A stretch of DNA of 64,000 bases from Roseiarcus sp963748545 (GTDB lineage: Bacteria > Pseudomonadota > Alphaproteobacteria > Rhizobiales > Beijerinckiaceae): positions 184,010 to 248,009 of the forward strand of contig CAVVJO010000015.1 of NCBI GenBank assembly GCA_963748545.1. The letters run 5' to 3'. The translations under genes and the position numbers were made by a program. Below are positions 62,321-64,000 of this stretch, piece after piece. A model generated the notes under the pieces. That model saw only the letters and a program-made list of their open reading frames with translations, did not search any database and was not told the origin of the DNA. The number at the start of each line of letters is the position of its first letter. Positions within the stretch are counted from its first letter, which is position 1.

Positions 62321-63870
62321 CTAATTGTAGTAGCGCGGCCCACGGATGTTGGGATGCTCGATCGGCGTCGCGTCCGTGGGCCGCGTTGCGGCGGGGCGCC
62401 GATCAAGATGGTTGTCGAGGATGGATTTGACGGAGCCGTAGGTCCTGGCGCCGATCTCGAGGGCGCGCTCGGCCGCCGCCTCGAGGCGCTGGGCGCCGTA
62501 GTGCCCCGACAGCCTGACGATCCCCAGGCATGCCCGGTAGCCCTGCTCGGGATGGGGGCGGGATTCCAGGATCCGCTCGCACAGCGCCGCCGTCGCGGAT
62601 CCGATCTTCTGCGCCTCGGCGCGGATGCGCTCGATCGTCCAGCCGGCGTAACGGCGGTGGCTGGACGGCATGTGCTCGGAGAGCGTCGTGTGCTTGCGAT
62701 TGCCGCCGCCGCGCGGATGAGCGGCGATCCGTTCGCCCCTGAAGAAGACCTCGACGGTCCGCGCCGTCAGCCGCGCCTCGACCTCAGCGCGCAGGAAGCG
62801 ATGCGGGACGCTGTAGTAGTGGAAGGCGACATCGACATGATAGTCGACGCCGACGCGGCACTTCTTCCATTCTGCGTACTCGTAGGGCTCCGTCGGCAAC
62901 GGCTTCAGCGCCGGACGATCGACCTCTTCCAGCAGGCGCCGGCGCGTCACGCCGAGCCGGCGGATCGGCCGAACGTCGTTGAGGCCGGTCATGAGATCGC
63001 CGATGGCGGCGTTGACCTCGGCCAGGCTATGGAAGGTTCGATGGCGCAACCGCCCGATGAGCCAGCGCTCAACGATCAATACCGCCTGTTCAACCTTTGA
63101 TTTGTCGCGGGGCTTTCTCGGTCTTGCTGGGAGTATGGCGCTGCCATAGTGCGCCGCCATCTCCGAATACGTTCGGTTGACCTGTGGATCGTAGAGGCAG
63201 GCCTTGATGACGGCGGTTTTCGTGTTGTCCGGCACGATCAATTGCGGAACGCCGCCGATGACGGTCAGCGCGCGGACGTGGGCGTCGATCCAGTCCGGCA
63301 ACGTCTGCGTCCAGCTCGCATGCGCAAACGTGAAGCTCGATGCGCCGAGCACGGCCACGAAGATCTGCGCCATCCGGACTTCGCCGGTGAGCCGATCGAT
63401 GACGACCGGCACGCCGTCGCCCGCGTAGTCGACGAAAGTCGCTCCCCCGCCGCATGCGTCTGCCGCATCGTCGGCGACAGTGTCTTCTCGAACGCGCCTC
63501 TGAGCTCACAAAAGCGGCTGTAGCTGTACCCGCCCGGATGCGCGGCGATGTATTCGTCCCAGACGATCTGCAGCGTGACGTGCTTGCGCTTCAACTCGCG
63601 GTGAATCGCCGGCCAGTCCGGCTCGGCGTGAAGCCGGTGGCCGCGCTTGCTGCCCCGACCGCCATAAAGCGCCGCCTCCAGTTCGGCCTCGCTCAAACCC
63701 TCGGCGACCGACCACGCCAGGCCGGACGTCGACAGCCGCTTCAGCGTCTCCCTGACCGTGGACGGCGCAACGCCCAGACGCCGCGCGATCTCCCGCGTCG
63801 CAACCCCGGCCGAAAACTTCAGGCGAATGATCTCGCGCGCATCGCGCATCAGCACTCTTTCCGCTGCCAT
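62321..63870 (-). CDS. istA: IS21-family transposase IstA, one-base frameshift
   Basis: The N-terminal part MAAERVLMRDAREIIRLKFS with HTH IARRLGVAPSTVRETLKRL and VWDEYIAAHPGGYSYSRFCE is in one frame; the DDE domain, TFVDYAGDGVPVVIDR, LIVPDNTKTAVIKACL and RDKSKVEQAVLIVERWL, is in another. Adding one G to the G5 run on the coding strand (63443-63447) restores ~516 residues. The C-terminal part has PYEYAEWKKCRVGVDYHV. The start ATG at 63870 follows AAGGAG. Confidence 0.9.
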
Positions 63871-63934
63871 GGTCTGCTCCTTTGGGACTGCCAAAGGGCC
63901 GACTTCATCAGGCCAGCGGCGGCGCTCGCCAATA

Positions 63935-64000
63935 CCCGGGCGGGATCATCCCGTTCCGGTGGGCGGCTTCATCTCGTAATGCCGGGCGACATCATTCCGT
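63935..64000. repeat. IS21 terminal multi-repeat, istA side
   Basis: Inverted copies of the unit at 61442-61510: GGGCGGGATCATCCCG, GGGCGGCTTCATCTCG and GGGCGACATCATTCCG. The outermost few bases are beyond the window edge. Confidence 0.75.

Larger units (their letters stand above)
61442..64000 (-). mobile_element. IS21-family element, nearly complete
   Basis: Contains istA and istB on the minus strand. The left end (61442-61510) has three copies of a GGAATGAxGCCGCCC-type repeat after TGTAGAACGACATG; the right end (about 63935-64000) carries the same repeats inverted. Aligning the ends suggests only about six bases of the right end lie outside the window. Multiple end repeats bound by IstA are typical for IS21. 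Confidence 0.88.

Overview
The window is GC-rich chromosomal DNA, most likely from an alphaproteobacterium of the order Hyphomicrobiales. The gene families point there: QueF, a metallo-type KdsA, DUF2277, DUF763 and DUF2937 proteins, a ligase-associated DNA repair operon, a PEPxxWA-CTERM protein and the style of the small orphan proteins. This is inference from families; there is no rRNA in the window.

Layout. Positions 1-18.8 kb are housekeeping: a multi-pass membrane protein cut by the left edge, queF, a DUF4142 protein, an HtrA/DegP protease, an acyltransferase and kdsA. A phosphate-themed stretch follows: a PAP2 phosphatase fused to a 2H phosphoesterase domain, a Na/Pi cotransporter, an EamA exporter and a stand-alone phoU. 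Then come a secretory-lipase-type hydrolase, an ATC hydrolase-SIMPL pair, DUF2277 and CHRD proteins and an acyl-CoA hydrolase/CoA-transferase.

From 18,815 to 32,112 lies a ~13.2 kb integrative element in a tRNA-Lys(TTT) gene. It is bounded by 51-bp direct repeats of the tRNA 3' half. It carries a tyrosine integrase, an excisionase-like protein, a primase/RepA-type helicase followed by an iteron-like array, a small-terminase-like protein, a lipoprotein, several small orphan genes and a long Pro/Ala-rich protein resembling a phage DNA-ejection protein. No capsid, portal or large terminase genes are visible, so it looks like a phage-satellite-like or stripped prophage element.

From 32 to 50 kb there is lipA, two SDRs, gloB, a tyrosine phosphatase, a pterin dehydratase, a DUF4239 protein, the four-gene operon exonuclease-ligase-helicase-PdeM, DUF763, two near-identical NAD(P)H oxidoreductases, clpS and a Rieske oxygenase. 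From 49.7 kb on, insertion sequences and orphan genes dominate. An IS1182-family element sits exactly at a bidirectional terminator and duplicates it. A PEP-CTERM protein, a DHA2 exporter, DUF2937, an SDR, a GST, a beta-barrel protein and a HAD phosphatase follow. The right end is nested: an outer-membrane protein gene is cut by IS66, and that IS66 is cut by an IS21-family element running off the window.

At least twelve one-base frameshifts interrupt otherwise well-conserved genes, nearly all in short homopolymer runs and in core, island and IS genes alike. This suggests residual indel errors in the sequence more than gene decay. Apparent breaks (gloB, pdeM, GST, HAD, istA, the primase, the ejection protein and others) should be read with that in mind.
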